64,000 bases of DNA from Volutella citrinella (taxonomy: Eukaryota; Ascomycota; Sordariomycetes; Hypocreales; Nectriaceae): assembly GCA_034401135.1 (NCBI GenBank), contig JAWZSP010000004.1, positions 4,774,001 to 4,838,000 on the forward strand. Reading direction: 5' to 3'. Positions 10,322 through 20,443 of this stretch are shown here, one piece after another; position 1 is the first letter of the stretch, and the number at the start of each line of letters is the position of its first letter. The notes below the pieces were generated by a model. That model saw only the letters and a list, made by a program, of their open reading frames with translations, did no database searches and was not told where the DNA came from. The translations under genes and the position numbers were made by a program.

Positions 10322-10665
10322 ATTTTGCCGCTGACAGTTTCAGGTGGGCGAGTACTCCGTGGCCAAGACATTATGTTAGTCGAATTACACTGAAGGGAGC
10401 CAAGTTGATGTGATGTTTGAGGGGGCTTGTTCTAGTGCACCAAAATGTCTCTGGTTGCTGTCTTGTTGTTTTGTGGGCCCAGACCCGCAACAAGCTTACA
10501 AATAGATGAGGCGGGGTGGGTGGGGCACGCGGGTGAATCGAGACCAGACCATATATGGATCTTCGCCCTCACCTCAAGTCCTACCCGACTTCACCCACGA
10601 CAAACTTGGCGTCTCAACACCTTTCTCCTCTTTTGAGTCTCGACAAAGGATTTCAGTTAGCCAAT

Positions 10666-11966
10666 ATGTCGTCTTTCAAGTCTAAGACACCCTCGCTCCC
10701 CTCGCAGGCAGTAGGCGCGTCTGTGGACAGGGACCAGGCTGTCACGTCTAACGTGACAGACACCATCTCCGCGCTGCGGTGGTCGCCGGTGGCTAGCTAC
10801 CTCGCGGCCTCGTCGTGGGACGGAAAGGTCCACATCTACGATGTTGCTAATGATCTGACTGCCAAGGGCGTTGGCGTCATCGACGCAGGATCGCCGGTCT
10901 TTACCTGCGACTGGAATCAGGTAAGTCTGAATGCGTCTAACCCAACAGCTCGAATGATCGGGAAGAATGAAGGAAACAATACGAATATCTCGTGATTATA
11001 GGTAAGCGCACGGCTTCCCCCGAGATGGGCAGCCATCTCGCTCTAACCACTTGTCTAGGATGGCACCATTATTGCTGGAGCTGGTGCCGGAAAGAAAGTC
11101 TATCTTCTCTCCGCCGCTACCGGCCAGGCAACATCCTTCATCGCGCACGACGCGCCCATCCGCTCTCTGCGCTTTGTCAAAGTCCCTAACGCCCCGTCGG
11201 ACATTATCGCGACGGGGTCGTGGGACAAGACGGTGCGCTACTGGGACGTCCGAAACACCGGCTCTCCCCTTGCGACTTTGACCTGCAAGGAGCGTGTCTA
11301 CTCCATGGACGCTGCCGACGGCCTTCTCGTCATTGCCACCGCGGACCGCCACATTCAGCTTGTCGACCTGAAGGCCGACCCCAACAACTTCAAAAATTCC
11401 ACCACCAACGACCCCCTCAAGCATCAGACCCACGTCGTGACTGCCTTCCCTGACGGTAAGGGTTACGCTGTGGGCAGCATCGAGGGGCGTGCTGGTATCA
11501 AGATGTTTCCCGAGACCTCGTCGAACAAGTCTCAGTACAGACCCCACTATCCCGCTATACCACACTCGCCAGGTGACTAACCATCCATCCCAGTTCCTTC
11601 ACCTTCCGTTGTCACCGACACGAGGCCCCCGCGCCCAAGGGCGCAGCCAAGGACGTGACAAAGATGGTGGACGTGTGGGCTGTGAACGACATCAACTTCC
11701 ACCCGGTGCACACGTCGATTTTTACCACGGCGGGTTCGGACGGATGCATCTACTTCTGGGACCGGCTAGCGCACGCGCGGTTCTACACCTTCCCCCGGCG
11801 CGAGGGCGCCATCTCGGCCTCGGCCTTCAGCCGCGACGGCAGGGTCTTTGCCTATGCCGTCGGCTACGACTGGGCCATGGGCTATGCCAAGAACTCGCCT
11901 ACCTATCCGCTCAAGTTGATGCTGCACCCCGTTGCCGATGAGGAGGTTAAGCCCCGGAGGAGTTAG
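10666..11966 (+). CDS. RAE1: WD40 mRNA export factor Rae1/Gle2
   Basis: Three exons, 10666-10920, 11059-11534 and 11594-11966, give 367 residues. The N-terminus (SNVTDTISALRWSP...LAASSWDGKVHIYDV) and the following blades (ATGSWDKTVRYWDVRN, GCIYFWD) are WD40 repeats. The run SFTFRCHR, then VWAVNDINFHP, then TTAGSDG is characteristic of Rae1/Gle2. The protein binds a GLEBS-bearing nucleoporin and acts in mRNA export at the nuclear pore. It also has spindle-checkpoint links in other species. The length fits the family. The first intron (138 nt) contains an internal AG|GTAAGC junction at 11001/11002. The gene appears intact despite its repeat-rich surroundings. Confidence 0.93.
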
Positions 11967-12564
11967 GAACGGAAATGGGAACGACGGAGAGGAGAGTGCT
12001 AGGATATGAGAGATTGGGCCAGGGTACCTCGGGTTCTGGAGGAGATATTGGCTGTTTGGCAAGGGCATGAATTGCTTTGCGGATAAGGGGGGATGTGGTT
12101 CAGGGGAGTGGCTACAATAACACAGCATAAGATGCTGCTAGACTAACTCCACCTCTGGATGCATTGAGGCACCAGGAGCATAAAATGCTCACAGGATCGG
12201 AAGGGATGCTTGAGATGCAGAGGAAGGCGGCTTTGCAAGACACGGTTCGGGAGGCGGATTTCTTATGTCGTAAAGAGGGTACCCATCCGTATCTACCGTC
12301 TCTCATAGGGAGCAGAATTGAAAAGACTCTAAACTGATCGGGTAAAAGACTGCGCGTCGTGTTGGTGCGAGGATGCCTGATGGAGCACGCTGGAGGACAC
12401 AGATTCGGAATGTCTTCCCGTAGTTGGGTCGTCCAGTGTGTAAACATCGAAACTTCGTAAAGCAACCCGTCCTACCTCCGTGAAGACAATGCCGTACTTC
12501 ATCAACTAATGCCTCATGCCACGCTCCCTGATGGCATCTCATATACCTCCGCCGTAGACTGCTG
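11967..12564. other. Intergenic between RAE1 and the next ORF
   Basis: Presumed 3' UTR of RAE1 followed by a sequence with only antisense or random frames. No gene, repeat or RNA was recognised. Confidence 0.5.
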
Positions 12565-13269
12565 ATGATACCCATACAGCTCCAGGCGCATCTGCGTATT
12601 ACCAGCCATCTCAGGCGCTTGTGGTCCTTGCGCGTGAGGTGGCATGCACCGGAATCGTACGAGTCTCTTCCCTCGCTAAGACGTGCGGCTGAGCTGTTCG
12701 TGGAGAAGAATGCCAAAGCTCAGCTTCTGGGCCCGATCCGGCAACTATTTCTCGACCGAAAGGTCTTTGAGGATTTCGGCATCAGCCTTCTGCACAAACA
12801 CTTCCCAATCAAGTTATCGCAGCGCCTTGTGGACTACCGTGATGTTGCTTGCCCGTGGGAGGTGGGCAATGACAACGCCGCAGTGGTCCCAAAGTACGAC
12901 GGCTTTGTGGCCCCAAAGACGTTCAGATTCGTCAATGGGAAGGCGATGCCATATGAGTTTCACTTTTCATCTACTCCTCCCTCATCAGAAACTTCGGAAG
13001 AGTTCCTCGACGACCTGGCGCAACTCCTCGACCGCCTCGGCCTAACCGATACTTTCGGCATTCGATTGCTAACTGACCGTATCCCGGAACTCACTATGGA
13101 AGTCACAGAGGGTAGCTCGAACATCATGATGCCCGTTGGATCTGTGCCGGACTCGGACCTCACGGAAGCACTCTGGATCTTTGGCTTGGATGAGAACGAC
13201 AGGTGTCATTGCCAGGAGAAGTGTAGGACGGTCGACAAGAAGCACATAGAGGACCATGGCTGCTCGTAA
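12565..13269 (+). CDS. Hypothetical protein with Cys/His C-terminus
   Basis: 234-residue frame from an ATG at 12565 with no visible intron. I do not recognise the family. The middle is well-formed globular sequence (LLHKHFPIKLSQRLVDYRDVACPWE...AMPYEFHFSS). The end is CHCQEKCRTVDKKHIEDHGC, a Cys/His cluster that could bind metal. There is no signal peptide or membrane segment. The start may lie elsewhere if there is a 5' exon. Confidence 0.55.
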   Translation: MIPIQLQAHLRITSHLRRLWSLRVRWHAPESYESLPSLRRAAELFVEKNAKAQLLGPIRQLFLDRKVFEDFGISLLHKHFPIKLSQRLVDYRDVACPWEVGNDNAAVVPKYDGFVAPKTFRFVNGKAMPYEFHFSSTPPSSETSEEFLDDLAQLLDRLGLTDTFGIRLLTDRIPELTMEVTEGSSNIMMPVGSVPDSDLTEALWIFGLDENDRCHCQEKCRTVDKKHIEDHGCS

Positions 13270-13366
13270 AGCGACGCTCTGTCTGAGGTTGTCTGTTCGC
13301 ACCGGATTGATTCGGGGGCCATGGTTTACCCAAGTTTTCGACCCCTAAATATCATTTTGCGTTGCC

Positions 13367-14035
13367 TTATGTCTGGGTCCGCGCCTTCCTAAACATGCTC
13401 TGAAAAGTGCCCTTCTCTGTCCTCACCTCACCAACCTTCTCGAAGCCGAACTTCGTGTATAGTCGAACCGCTGCTGGCGAGGCCAGTACAAACGCGTCTC
13501 TCTGGTTTCGATCTGCTTCCTGGCAGCCCCAGCCGACCCCGCGGCGTTGGTGAGTTGGGCTCACACATATGACAACAAGGCCTGGGGAAACGGTGAGAAG
13601 AGATCAGGAAACAATATTAGGTAGAGCAACTTAACGCCAGATATTCTCTCGGCCACGTAATACGCGTTCCCTTTCTACCCTGAGAAGCTTTGAAACCGCT
13701 AACCAGCCCTCCGCATCTAAGGTCTCAGGCTCCAGCTGGATCTCTTCGCCTGCTCCTCTGCGACTTCTGACCTGTTGCGGAGGGTAGACAGTCCAGCCGG
13801 CGAATCCTAAGGGAGTTCCGTCGTCGGTGCAGACTTTACGGTAGTTGGAACTCTCGGTTTCCAGAGTACGCTCTAGGTTTCTTGCCATCCATCGTATTTC
13901 GCTTTCCCACGTCTCCGGCCGCGAACAGGGGAACATAATCGATTGAAGCGGATTGCCCTGCATCGCAGGGAACTCACATTCCCGCGTGAGGCGCTCGGCG
14001 TCCGAGGCGTGCATGTGTTCGAGGGAAATTGACAT
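13367..14035 (-). CDS. GNAT-family N-acetyltransferase
   Basis: Exons 14035-13636 and 13581-13367 are joined across a 54-nt intron (GTTAAG...CCCCAG), giving 204 residues. The splice restores WRLVVICVSPTHQRRGVG, which contains GNAT motif A (Q/RxxGxG) for acetyl-CoA binding. ASPAAVRLYTKFGFEKVGEV follows as motif B. The substrate is unknown; fungal relatives are annotated only as GNAT proteins. After RRGVG the sequence goes straight to WGCQEADRN, although relatives normally have about five more residues (a LLLQ-like helix start) there. The activity may therefore be impaired. Confidence 0.82.
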
Positions 14036-14611
14036 TAGGGCTTGACAGGGTCAGGTTCCCTGCGATGGAAAGTTGAATGTGTGCATTACCTCATGTAGAG
14101 TGCTGACGTGGTTAGGCGCAGAACAGAAGCGAAACGGTGGGATTGTCTGTGGGATGAGTTCAGACGCGACGGGGCGAAAGATGAGGTTGTTTGGGAAAGG
14201 TTGTGGGCAGAAAGCTAACTGCACAGGAGAGTGTGGGGTAGTTAGGCGCTTGTCCAGTGAGGCTGTGCTGCCACCTGTGCCAGAACTGGGGGATATCGGG
14301 GGCTTGTGGTTTAGTACTGTACATCGGGAAATGCCACCACTTGCATCGTGATTGGCCAGAAAGCCCAGGTCTGGTACAAGCAATGGGGTTTGCTTGGGAC
14401 GATTGTTTGCTTGGGATTGTGGAAGAAGGCGGTCGAACATTCTAACCGAGAGTTCCCGAGGCCAGCGTATCTGGTAGCTATGCCTCGGTCGAACCGGAGC
14501 CGAAGGGGCCGATTTTGGGCAAGTTCCTCAGCGGGTGCACCTTGGGTTCTACCACCCCAACGTTCGATAGCCCTCGAACACGAGCAACAAAGTCGGAGAA
14601 ACTAACCTTAT
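14036..14611. other. Intergenic, nothing recognised
   Basis: Short overlapping frames on both strands, with no conserved motif. Confidence 0.5.
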
Positions 14612-15468
14612 CTATCTAGACATTATCGACGCAAAATCGTCACAATCTCCAAGATACTCAACGCTGATGAGAGACCGAAAGGCTTCCCCACACTTTGGTG
14701 GCTCCTTGCTCACCCATACGACCAAATTCTCCCGATTGTTTGCCCGTACCACCTTGCAGAGTCGGCTGGCAAAATCACCTAGTGAACCAATTGACAACCT
14801 TGTCCCGACGATAAGAACGGCATCGATGGGCTGCTTCAGGTCACCGTTGAAGGCAGCCGCAATCTCGGCTTCGTCCGGGCAATGTTCTCCGTAAAGAAGG
14901 ACCTTTGGTCGAAGAGATCCTTCGGCTCGCCTTCGCATGCCCGCCGTAGCTCGCTTCTTTCCCTCTCTTCTACAAGATGGGCAGGGGGCCATCACCCATC
15001 GTCGAAAGGATCGTGGAGTAACCGGCCTGGTGTGCGAGGGCCTTACGTGGCAGGCCAACGTGTCAGCACGACCATGGAGCCACATTGTCCTCTGAGAGAG
15101 GAAGGGAAGCCTGGTGTGGCGACAGTCGATATTTTGGGTGTAATGGCGTCGAAGGCGGCTGGATCGAGCCAGATCCTCGGCGAAGGTATCGAATGGAGTG
15201 AACGAGGCGCTTCGACTAGATTGCAACTTGAGTAAGACGTCGTCGTTCAGCTGATCGGCAGACGCCCGGGTAGAATAGGCCGACGAGTCGTATATGATGA
15301 GGCTGGATTTCTTGGAGCGCGAAGCGCTCCGAAAGTCCGGGACTACCAAGCCTGGATCAGAAGGGCTACCAACGTGGAACACGGGCGGGACTTACTGCCT
15401 GTGTTGGTCGACACGCCAGCCCCAGTGATGACGACGATGTTTCGCTTGGTGCTCAGCTTTTTCTTCAT
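14612..15468 (-). CDS. Sirtuin (Sir2-family NAD-dependent deacylase)
   Basis: Exon 15468-15396, a 44-nt intron, and exon 15351-14612 give 270 residues from the nearest ATG. An in-frame stretch upstream of that ATG is also open, so an extra 5' exon is possible. The splice joins VVITGAGVSTNTG to PDFRS, the Sir2 NAD-binding signature. Further on come YTQNID, LHG with the catalytic His, a CPSC zinc-ligand pair, KVLLYGE and VLIVGTRLSIGS. The family removes acyl groups from lysine using NAD and often acts on chromatin. In fungi such proteins can influence silencing of secondary-metabolism or subtelomeric genes, but that is family knowledge and not shown here. Confidence 0.85.
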
Positions 15469-15727
15469 AACACTCAGGGATCTCCAGGATCGGAATGGCA
15501 GGATGCCTGCCGGGAGTTGTCTGGAAGTCTCGTGTTAGGCACTTCGGGAGGGTAAACAAAGGAGGGCTCCTACAAGGGCTGTGCCATGTCGTGAGCGAGA
15601 CCGCTTCCTGCTCGGCATTGTTTCCAAATGGTGTTAAGGCTCTGGGGATCGAATGTCGACAAAGGATGTCCTCGTTCCATTTTGAGCCCGGTGCGCCGAC
15701 CCCATCGATTCGGATTTGGGCCTTGCC

Positions 15728-16096
15728 CTATTGCAGGTCGCGGTACTCGGTGCGAAGGATGTTGAATGAACATTCGACAGCGTGGTGGCGTGCAATGCAA
15801 GAGGCACAAGCGAAGCCCCAGTAGGTGGGAAGGAAGACGCAGTCCGGAAACGGCATGGCACTGCCGTGAAGCTCGTAGTTTTTAGTGCAGTCGGTGCACG
15901 GTGCGAGGGCGAGTTGGCCTCTCGAGTATGCAAGGAAGGCGTTGACAACGTCTGGGCGCTTGGGGAGCTTCCCCAGGAGGTTTGTGGAAGCGTGGAAGCA
16001 GGTGAGACGTGGGGTGGAAGCAATGACGCCTTGGCTTGGGTGTTGGTAGTGATGAAGGGTCTGAGTTGGTCGTCTTCGATGGGGGCTTGACGCCAT
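15728..16096 (-). CDS. Small DUF3716-like Cys-cluster protein
   Basis: 122 residues from an ATG at 16096. The C-terminal half has a four-Cys pattern, CTDC...PDCVFLP...FACASC, followed by HHAVECSF. This resembles the fungal DUF3716 zinc-binding module. The N-terminus is basic and low complexity. An alternative start at 16204 with a 46-nt intron (16168-16123) gives another reading of the N-terminus but then needs a frame change, so I prefer the simple ORF. It has the same orientation as the sirtuin, about 260 bp upstream of it. Confidence 0.5.
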   Translation of the reverse strand: MASSPHRRRPTQTLHHYQHPSQGVIASTPRLTCFHASTNLLGKLPKRPDVVNAFLAYSRGQLALAPCTDCTKNYELHGSAMPFPDCVFLPTYWGFACASCIARHHAVECSFNILRTEYRDLQ

Positions 16097-16204
16097 CCGT
16101 GTTCGAGGTCGACATGGTCAAGCTAACACCGTCAGTACTAGGCTCCCCTGGTTCACGATGACGCATACCTGGTGTTCAGAGGTTATGACGTGGGTGGTGT
16201 CCAT

Positions 16205-16778
16205 TGCTAAGGCGAGTGGTGGGTTGTCTGTAGCCGCTTTTTGGGCGTCTTTCGGTCTGGCTGCGAGCTTGTCGGGCGAAGAGAGAGGACTGATGGATGA
16301 GGACGAGGAAGGAGGAGAGGAGGAGAGGGGGCGGGATGGGGTTTAAGTACACCGGAGGGCTGGCGCGACTGGACGCTCCGTCCCCACCCAGAGGGCGAAG
16401 TGGTTGAGGGAGCCCGCACAGCATGGAGGAAGGCGAGACTGGACAAGGGTAGCCGTGTTGCGAAGCCCCCTACATCACGGCGACCTCGGCTTCCGCGAAG
16501 AAGAATATCCGACCTGGGACATGTTGGGGCGCAGTGTTGCAGTCCTCCTGGCGACTTCTTGGAGCAGTCCATCATTCACCCGCTCCCGGACCTCCTCCTT
16601 TTCAAATCTCGTCGCTGCAATCCCCGTCCAGCAAGAACCAATGCGCGGCATCCTCGCTATCTTCCAACTCGCCAAGCTGCTAACAGGAAGTCGGCCATAT
16701 GGAGCACTTGAAGGCCATATCAAAGGGGGCGTCGTGGGCTTGAACTTCGTCTTCGTTGAAATGCGATGTCTCAATCTC
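16205..16778. other. Intergenic, nothing recognised
   Basis: GA-rich low-complexity sequence at 16300-16350. Frames on both strands are short or Arg/Ser/Pro-rich, and no conserved motif was seen. Confidence 0.45.
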
Positions 16779-18632
16779 TCAGCTCCGACCTGCTAGCATG
16801 CGCTTCGACCTACGCGATGCCTTTGGCTGTAGCTTCTTGTGCTGAAGGGCCGTCTCCAATACATCGACCAAGTCCTTACGGATCCTCTCTGGATTCATCT
16901 CATCACCCCAATCGCCGACCTGTTGTCCATTCATCCGCAGCCTAGCGTTGCGTATCACCATCAGGCCACAAGAGGAGCCGTCTCTTTGCTGAGGGCAGGG
17001 CTAGCAGATAGATCAGTAGTGTGCGCGGTTGGGTTGGTCCCCAGTCAAGCTACTTACGGCCTCCTTATACCCGAAGCCCAAGTCCTTGAATTCGGCCTAT
17101 GGCAAATCAGCAGGTACCCATCGCCTGACGTCGAAGTCAGCCTACCTCTACCATCCGCCGCACACGAGTACGCGTTGTCTTGCCACGAATGACATCTTTG
17201 CCTGCCATTGAGTTGTAGTGATAGATTGTCTTTAGTGGTTCGTTGATCTCCAGCAGCGTGAAGTGATCCGTGTCAAGGTTCAACGGGCAGAAATATACCA
17301 GTCTCACATTGTGTTCGACCTCGCGCCGGTATTCGTCGACTTTCTTCCTCCAGAGGCCGAAGGGCTTTGCATTTGGGACAACGCTTTTGTCCTTGTGCTG
17401 ATCCAGCGGAACGCTGAGGTCGAAGGACTTTGCATTTGGGACAACACTTTCGTCCTTGTGCTGATCCCTTACCTCCTCCTCCCGATCTAGTGGAACACTG
17501 AGGCCGTATCTGACGCAAGCTGGCTTGTCAGTCAGTTCCATGGCAGCGGCAATGATCCACATATCAAGCCATTTCTCTGGGTAGAGTCCGTCGATTGAGT
17601 AGAGAGGCAGTTCAACGGCATCGTGTACCACGATTAAATCGTTCTCGAAACCGGGCTGGTTAAGCAACTGACGGACACCTCCAGCGAAACGATCAACTTG
17701 GGTGGCAACAAGCTCTGTTGGTACAGCTTCCTGTCACGAGCTGCTGTTAGGTATGCTCTCTTAGAGGGAAGTCACAGGATGACTTACAGACTCGAGGCCG
17801 AACTTGATTCGCGGCAAGACCCCTGATGGTAGTGTGATGTTATTGGACTCAAGCAAGTCCAAAAATCGAGATGAGCTGGGTCGTCCTTCGTTGGCGCAAC
17901 TCAATCTGATCCGCAAAGATGGAGAGCAATTTCATCTTTTGCGGGTCCTTTCGCAATTCGTCGGCTACCGTTCTGTCAAACTCATCATCCCTCAGCTTCT
18001 CATATGTCCTAGTAAATGTATGATTAGTAGCCCACGTCGGTAAATTGTCGAATGCCTTACCAGATCTTTTCCAGCAACAGAATCCCCATACCAGTCTTTG
18101 AGACCATGGTGCGTAACTTGCGCCCTCGGCCAACCAGCTGGATGATGACCCTCCTTCTTTGATCCGTTGCTTTGTCTTGAATGCTCCAGGACCGCTCCCC
18201 GGGAGGGGCATCTTCGGCGTGTCCCAAAGCCAGTCTCCTTCGTTTGATGACTGGGCCCGACTCCTTATCGGACTCTTCGCCGCCCAGAAGCCTGTCCAGA
18301 AGGACCGTGGCTACACGTACTCTTGGCTTCCCTCGTTTGGTAGGAGGAGCCGCAGTCGCGAGCCTTTCAAGCTGAGCATCGTACCAGACAGAGGCGCCCA
18401 TCCACTCAATCATGCTCAGGATGGTCGCCCTCTTGTTACGAGACTCGCTCGCTTCGAGGAGGTCAATCCACATGGTGACCGACCATTCCCTTGGGTCTGT
18501 GGTTGTCCATATGCTGCCTGAAGGTTGAATTGCGTTGAAGTCATTGGATGTTCCGAATTCTGGGCGCCCCGGGTACCCGCCGTCAACCGGTGTGCTGGCC
18601 GTCCCTGGTCGGGGCCTCTGTTTCTTCCGCCG
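16779..18632 (-). pseudogene. Ulp1-like C48 cysteine protease, frameshifted
   Basis: Exon pieces 18632-18061, 18008-17788, 17730-17146, 17096-17058 and 17000-16779 join across canonical introns. The C-terminal domain has the C48 (SUMO/Ulp) catalytic set: His in DHFTLLEIN, an Asn in YHYNSM at the usual Asp position, and PQQRDGSSCG with the oxyanion Gln and nucleophile Cys. At 17859-17860 one extra C (G on the coding strand) breaks the frame between ...LLSIF and LLESNN..., so a stop follows unless the base is an error. A 63-bp duplication lies at 17358-17483. The frame just upstream is separated from the SAM/HMG ORF by one TGA only. C48 proteases deconjugate SUMO-like modifiers and are also carried by some transposons. 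Confidence 0.7.
17358..17483 (-). repeat. 63-bp in-frame tandem duplication in the C48 gene
   Basis: Two copies spaced 63 bp (17358 and 17421) encode DQHKD(E/K)SVVPNAK twice, adding 21 residues before the catalytic domain. Few differences separate the copies, so the duplication is fairly recent. Confidence 0.85.
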
Positions 18633-19132
18633 TCAAGGGCAGCCACCGCGCCTGGATGGTCGGCCTCTTGCGTCTCCATCACCTGCACGTCCAGCTTCTC
18701 GGCCTCTGACTAACCACAGTTCCCTTTCCCAAAGATCCAGCCTCTCCCATTGCTCCTCGACAAGTCTCGACGTATCTGCGCAAGATAATTTGGCGACTTC
18801 GGGATTCTGCCGTATGAAGTTGCTAAACAAAATATACGCGCTTCCTGGTAGCGGCCGGGCAGTGCTTTCTTATTCTTCAGATTTAGCCTAGCTACTTGTT
18901 CCCCTTGGGTGGGCATACCTTTTTCCCAGTGCTCTGCAATGACGCCTTGTAACTTTCTGCGGTGGCTTGATTTGATACCAATATAGATCATATCTTCCTC
19001 GGTGATATCAAGAAACGTATTCCAGTCATCGAATCCTTCATCAAGCAACGGCTGCAGATACCGGGAAAGTCCCAAGGATTTCAAGACCAATTTAATGATA
19101 TTTTCCGAGCGCGCAACAGCCATTCCTGCCAT
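18633..19132 (-). CDS. SAM domain plus HMG-box protein (possibly the 5' part of the C48 gene)
   Basis: Exon 19132-18919, a 50-nt intron (GTATGC...CTAAAT...AATAAG) and exon 18868-18633 give 149 residues. Residues of about 10-70 form a SAM domain (LGLSRYLQPLLDEGFDDWNT, ITEEDM, HRRKLQ). After the splice comes ARPLPGSAYILFSNFIRQNP...LVEEQWERLD, an HMG-box core that binds DNA. The frame ends at a TGA, but codons continue open in the same frame directly into the C48 gene (R-rich RRKKQRPRP). The TGA may therefore be a nonsense mutation inside one SAM-HMG-protease gene. The start codon is the ATG before AGMAVARS. Confidence 0.6.
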
Positions 19133-19698
19133 TAAAAACATTAAAAATAACGGTACGGCTAAGCATAGTTGTGATAGGGATAAGAATGGAGATTTCGCAA
19201 CGTTCAATGGGTATTTTACTTTGCTGCAAATCATAGCATACAGTATCATCATCCCGTCATCACGCGGGGGCAGCGGAGAGTGCGTCATTCAGTACTTGTG
19301 CCTCAGGCAGAATGTGGCGGGCTTATGATTCGGGCTGTGCCTTTCGTCTCGGTGCGTCGCAGCCACAGCCTAATGGTTTGGGCAGAAGCCCATGGAGGTT
19401 GACGCTGTTAGCTACATGCACCTCTACCCAATAGGCGTCGCTTGCTCCAGCAGGCCGAATTCTGGGCACCTTCTCAAAGGGGGGGCCAGGAAGTAGGCCA
19501 AGCAGCCTGGAGCCCGGATTCAGGATCAGTCAAAATTAACATTCAGAATTCGAGAATCAACAAGCAAGAACCAGTGCTAAATCAAGCGCCAGCGTGTTAC
19601 AAGCAGATATCAGATTAAAAGCCTAGTAGAGACACGGTGGAGCGCATTTGCTGGGTGTACTCTGGGAGACCTCTTTGGCAATTGAGTCCGCCCTGCTG
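19133..19698. other. Intergenic between divergent ORFs
   Basis: Upstream region shared by the SAM/HMG gene (minus) and the MADS-like gene (plus). No recognised element. Confidence 0.45.
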
Positions 19699-20085
19699 AT
19701 GCAAGACTCACCGTTAACGGAGCGGCGCCGAGCCGCAGCCCAAGCATTGCGAGCTCGCCCTGCCAGCCGCAATTCAACAGCGGTCCGCAGGAAGAGAGAT
19801 AGAAGCAATGAAAACTTTCGCAAGAGGTGGCGAACTGTGGTGAAGATTCTGACGGAAATCCACCAGCATTACGGAGCTGAAAGCTACATTTCCGTGCACT
19901 GGAAGCGAGATTTCATCTTTCGGTCAAGTAAGGGAGTGGCGCCGCTGTTGGCGGACGATATGGTAAGAGCTCACATCCTTGGATCCTTCAGCGGCTAATG
20001 GTCCGGGCAGGAGAGGCGCTATCCTGTGCCGATCGTGATTACTGGGTCAGATAGAGCAGAGCATGAGAATACATCTGGAAGCTGA
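19699..20085 (+). CDS. Small MADS/SRF-like protein
   Basis: Exon 19699-19962, a 48-nt intron (GTAAGA...CTAAT...GGGCAG) and exon 20011-20085 give 112 residues. The core RRKRDRSNENFRKRWRTVVKILTEIHQHYGAESYISVHW, then FIFRS, resembles a degenerate MADS DNA-binding domain. The second exon gives RRYPVPIVIT, a tail I recall in small fungal MADS-like proteins. The first in-frame ATG is used. The clean splice suggests the gene is intact. Function is inferred only at the level of possible DNA binding. Confidence 0.45.
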
Positions 20086-20178
20086 TTTCCGGCGCTAGAC
20101 AGGGGCTAATAAATACAACGATTGTGATAGAAGCCTGTGTACCCTTCCGCGTCCGTGTTTAATGAAGAGAGGCTTTGC

Positions 20179-20443
20179 ATGAGAATGCCCTGCAACGAGC
20201 TCCAAGACTCTCAAAGCCTACATTCAGATGATCATGCGAGTCTTGAGGAAGTAGGCCAACCGGACGATGGAACTTTGCAAGGAAGTAGATCAACCGGAGG
20301 ATGAAACTTTCCAAGAAGTAGATCAACCGGAGGATGGATCTTCGCAAGAGATAGTGACTGAACCGAATGAGCCAATCTTAGACGTCCTGCCGCCCGGAGT
20401 CGAAGGTACATCCAGCAGCTTCCTAGCATTCGGATCTGGCTAA
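20179..20443 (+). pseudogene. Acidic repeat protein fragment with a 1-nt insertion
   Basis: The frame from an ATG at 20179 reads MRMPCNELQDSQ...LEEVGQPDDGTLQ. After one surplus G at about 20281 it continues EVDQPEDETFQEVDQPEDGSSQEIVTEPNEP and stops at 20443. The 11-residue acidic repeat shows which frame was selected. The protein family is unknown. It lies 94 bp after the MADS-like gene in the same orientation and could be a further exon of it or a separate decayed gene. Confidence 0.4.
20248..20347 (+). repeat. 33-bp coding minisatellite, three units
   Basis: Units at 20248-20280, 20282-20314 and 20315-20347 are of the form GAAGTAGATCAACCGGAGGA(T)..., 11 codons each (EVDQPEDxTFQ). One extra G lies between units 1 and 2. 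Confidence 0.85.

Noticed and set aside
16122..16204. Alternative first exon with a frameshift for the DUF3716-like gene
   Set aside because: The simple ORF from 16096 explains the Cys cluster without any frame change.
18860..18920. Apparent 2-nt frameshift between the SAM domain and the HMG box
   Set aside because: A 50-nt GT-AG intron with a CTAAAT branch site joins both frames exactly, so no mutation is needed.
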